From contig JAQXFF010000307.1 of assembly GCA_029250425.1 (NCBI GenBank), forward strand, positions 1-13,420: a stretch of DNA of 13,420 nucleotides. The letters are read 5' to 3'. Below the pieces are notes generated by a model, which was not told where the DNA came from, did not search any database, and saw only the letters and a list, made by a program, of their open reading frames with translations. This stretch comes from Candidatus Thalassarchaeaceae archaeon (GTDB lineage: Archaea; Thermoplasmatota; Poseidoniia; Poseidoniales; Thalassarchaeaceae). Of the stretch, positions 11,827 to 13,420 are shown in pieces. Made by a program: the position numbers and the translations under genes. Position 1 is the stretch's first letter, and each line of letters begins with the position of its first letter.

Positions 11827-13420
11827 TCTAGAAGATCGCCCAAACTAGGTAGGGATGCCTGTTCTGCTGCTTCTTGTTCCATGTGAACCTGCCAATCGGC
11901 CTTCTCGACATATCCCAGTTCCTTTGCTTTCTCGATTTCACCAGTCGATAAATAGTGATCAATCCATTTTTGTCGGCGCTCTTCTTCTTCATTGCTGAAG
12001 GCCATTTCCTGAGCTTGTAAATCTCGAATCTCTGTAAGGCGCTTTCGCGCTCCCATTTGTTTGGCAACCAATGCTACGAAAATCAATGAAAGAAGCAGCG
12101 CAATCGCGCCGCCCATTATGTACAGCATTGCTGCTGAATCTTCTTCTTCACCCTGGGAATTACCTGCATCTGCAGTTGTGATTAGGCACTTCTGACCAAT
12201 CAAATGAATATCGGGGTCATTTGGGCAAGCATCCGCAGTATCTGACCACCCATCTTCATCACTATCTGGGCAACCAAATTTATCCTCCCAAGATGTGCCC
12301 ATTACGCTCTTGCAAAGATCGGGTTGGTAGTCCCCAAGTGCACTGTTGTCACCATATCCATCACGGTCTGCATCCTTTGATTGTGATATTCGCAATGGGA
12401 ATGCATCGGAGTTTCTAGCGGCCTCAACCAATTCACCGGGCCAACATTCGAGTCGAATGGTGGAGTTGTCCTTGTAATTGTCACCAAAGCCATCCCCATC
12501 TGTATCGCTCCACTGTGTGGGTTCATCAGGGAATGCATCACCGTTTTCTATTCTTGACTGAATCAAACCTGGATCAACATCACATTCCCAACGATAAGAA
12601 TCATCGCTGAGTTTGTCACCGGTCACATTCGTGTAAGTGTAATTATCACCGTAGCCATCGCCATCAGAATCAACCCATTGAGTGGGATTATCGGGGAATA
12701 TGTCAATGGTATCTGCCCAACCATCTCCATCAGAATCAGTACAACCGTAGACATTGCCTTCAGTTGATGAACCTGGCCAAGTTGGACAATCATCACCGTC
12801 TACACTGAATTGACTGTCGCCAAATCCATCGCCGTCCGTGTCTGTATCTTGGAATGGGTCGTTAGGGAAAGCATCCTGAGGGTCGGGGGTTCCATCCTGG
12901 TCACTGTCTGGACAGCCTCGTGCTTCAGCACTGCTTGTGGTACCATACATCGATGGGCAAACGTCAGGGAGGTTCCCCTGAGGGTTGTCACCGAAGCCAT
13001 CACCGTCTGAATCCCACCACTGGGATGGGTCGTCGGGGAAACTATCTCCATTGGGTCCACTCGGGTTATCGCCGTATCCATCTCCATCACGATCTCCGCA
13101 TTGTGTACCATCGGTTGGGAATAAATCGGGGTTGTTTCCTGTGGGGTTATCACCACATGAGGATTCGGCATTGTTGCGATCAAATCCATCGCCATCCATG
13201 TCGGACCATTGCGTTGGATCATTCGGGAATGCCTCACCTGAGTTGGCATATCCATCCCCATCATTGTCGGCACAACCATACCAAACAATGTCGTCATACG
13301 TCTCATTGACTTCGTTCCATTGAATCGCTTTCTGACTTGAACCGGGCTCACCAGGACACTCATCGCCCATGTTACCCGACTTGTTATCACCAAAACCATC
13401 ACCATCTGAATCGTGCCATT
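11823..13420 (-). CDS. Thrombospondin type 3 repeat surface protein with C-terminal membrane anchor (5' end outside window)
   Basis: The frame stays open to the right edge of the window, so the N-terminus is missing and 531 residues are seen. An ATG at 13370 is internal to a repeat and is not a credible start. The visible outer part contains about twelve calcium-binding D-x-D-G-D-G-[FYW] units of the thrombospondin type 3 kind, several spaced by FPxDPTQW-like linkers and cysteine pairs. Near the C-terminus comes a 23-25 residue hydrophobic helix (AMLYIMGGAIALLLSLIFVALVAK). A charged, helical cytoplasmic tail follows, rich in Glu and Lys, ending SLPSLGDLLD. The topology is a type I surface protein with a stiff calcium-stabilised stalk. 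Roles in adhesion or particle attachment are plausible for marine archaea but are inferred. Its TAG overlaps the hydrolase TAA. Confidence 0.88.
   Translation of the reverse strand, partial: WHDSDGDGFGDNKSGNMGDECPGEPGSSQKAIQWNEVNETYDDIVWYGCADNDGDGYANSGEAFPNDPTQWSDMDGDGFDRNNAESSCGDNPTGNNPDLFPTDGTQCGDRDGDGYGDNPSGPNGDSFPDDPSQWWDSDGDGFGDNPQGNLPDVCPSMYGTTSSAEARGCPDSDQDGTPDPQDAFPNDPFQDTDTDGDGFGDSQFSVDGDDCPTWPGSSTEGNVYGCTDSDGDGWADTIDIFPDNPTQWVDSDGDGYGDNYTYTNVTGDKLSDDSYRWECDVDPGLIQSRIENGDAFPDEPTQWSDTDGDGFGDNYKDNSTIRLECWPGELVEAARNSDAFPLRISQSKDADRDGYGDNSALGDYQPDLCKSVMGTSWEDKFGCPDSDEDGWSDTADACPNDPDIHLIGQKCLITTADAGNSQGEEEDSAAMLYIMGGAIALLLSLIFVALVAKQMGARKRLTEIRDLQAQEMAFSNEEEERRQKWIDHYLSTGEIEKAKELGYVEKADWQVHMEQEAAEQASLPSLGDLLD
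12237..13418 (-). repeat. Thrombospondin type 3 (DxDGDG) coding repeats
   Basis: About twelve units coding for D-S/T/N-D-G-D-G-F/Y/W-G/A-D occur at irregular spacing in this stretch. The variants DSDQDG, DADRDG and DSDEDG are found among them. At the DNA level the plus strand shows repeated CCATC-rich words such as CCATCACC and CCATCGCC. Spacing between units varies and the codons have diverged, so these are coding repeats, not a DNA tandem array. Confidence 0.85.

Noticed and set aside
12800..13405. Long alternative frames on both strands over the repeat region
   Set aside because: The GATGG-rich coding repeats leave other frames open by chance; the products are Met, Thr, His and Ser rich without domain character.
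12237..13418. CRISPR-like array
   Set aside because: Repeated words are short, diverged and irregularly spaced, and they encode DxDGDG protein units in one continuous frame.
13371..13420. ATG 13370 as the true start of the surface protein
   Set aside because: The frame continues upstream through another DSDGDGFGDN unit to the window edge with no stop codon.

Overview
The window looks like a piece of an archaeal chromosome, most likely from a marine Thermoplasmatota lineage such as Marine Group II (Poseidoniales). The evidence is the archaeal gene order uS13-uS4-uS11-RNA polymerase subunit D, an archaeal-type pantoate kinase, strong GGAGG ribosome binding sites, and a large membrane-anchored protein made of calcium-binding thrombospondin type 3 repeats. 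The lineage is an inference from gene content; no search was run. Genes are packed tightly and no gene-free stretch exceeds about 120 bases.

Layout. Bases 1-297 hold the 3' end of an unrecognised AT-rich gene. A 114-base gap follows, with a TATA-like box and a GNRA-capped hairpin, and then a plus-strand operon (412-3890): uS13, uS4, uS11, rpoD and pantoate kinase, with stop and start codons touching or overlapping. It meets, tail to tail with a 14-base overlap, a minus-strand group read from right to left: a membrane-anchored winged-helix regulator (10958-8322), leucyl-tRNA synthetase (8238-5374), a DCC-family thiol-disulfide protein (5367-5017) and a TPD-motif (CDIN1/C15orf41-like) PD-(D/E)XK nuclease-fold protein (4992-3877). 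Divergent from the regulator is a metallo-beta-lactamase-fold hydrolase (11071-11826). Its stop codon interlocks with the stop codon of a thrombospondin type 3 repeat surface protein that runs off the right edge.

How the genes fit together. The plus-strand operon makes small-subunit ribosomal proteins and a polymerase assembly subunit, with a CoA-synthesis kinase attached at the end. The minus-strand group combines aminoacylation with two poorly understood proteins, probably cotranscribed because leuS, the DCC gene and the TPD gene are separated by only 6 and 24 bases. The right end is about the cell surface: a receptor-like regulator with an outside sensory region and inside DNA-binding domains, and a repeat-rich membrane-anchored surface protein.

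The most unusual observations are: (1) the leucyl-tRNA synthetase appears chimeric, with a bacterial-type catalytic and editing core joined to an archaeal-type anticodon-binding and C-terminal region; (2) the 878-residue one-component transmembrane regulator has repeated cysteine-paired outer domains and two cytoplasmic winged helices; (3) the CDIN1-like protein keeps a complete nuclease signature; (4) a similar hairpin plus GCCCTCTCA element lies upstream of two minus-strand genes.
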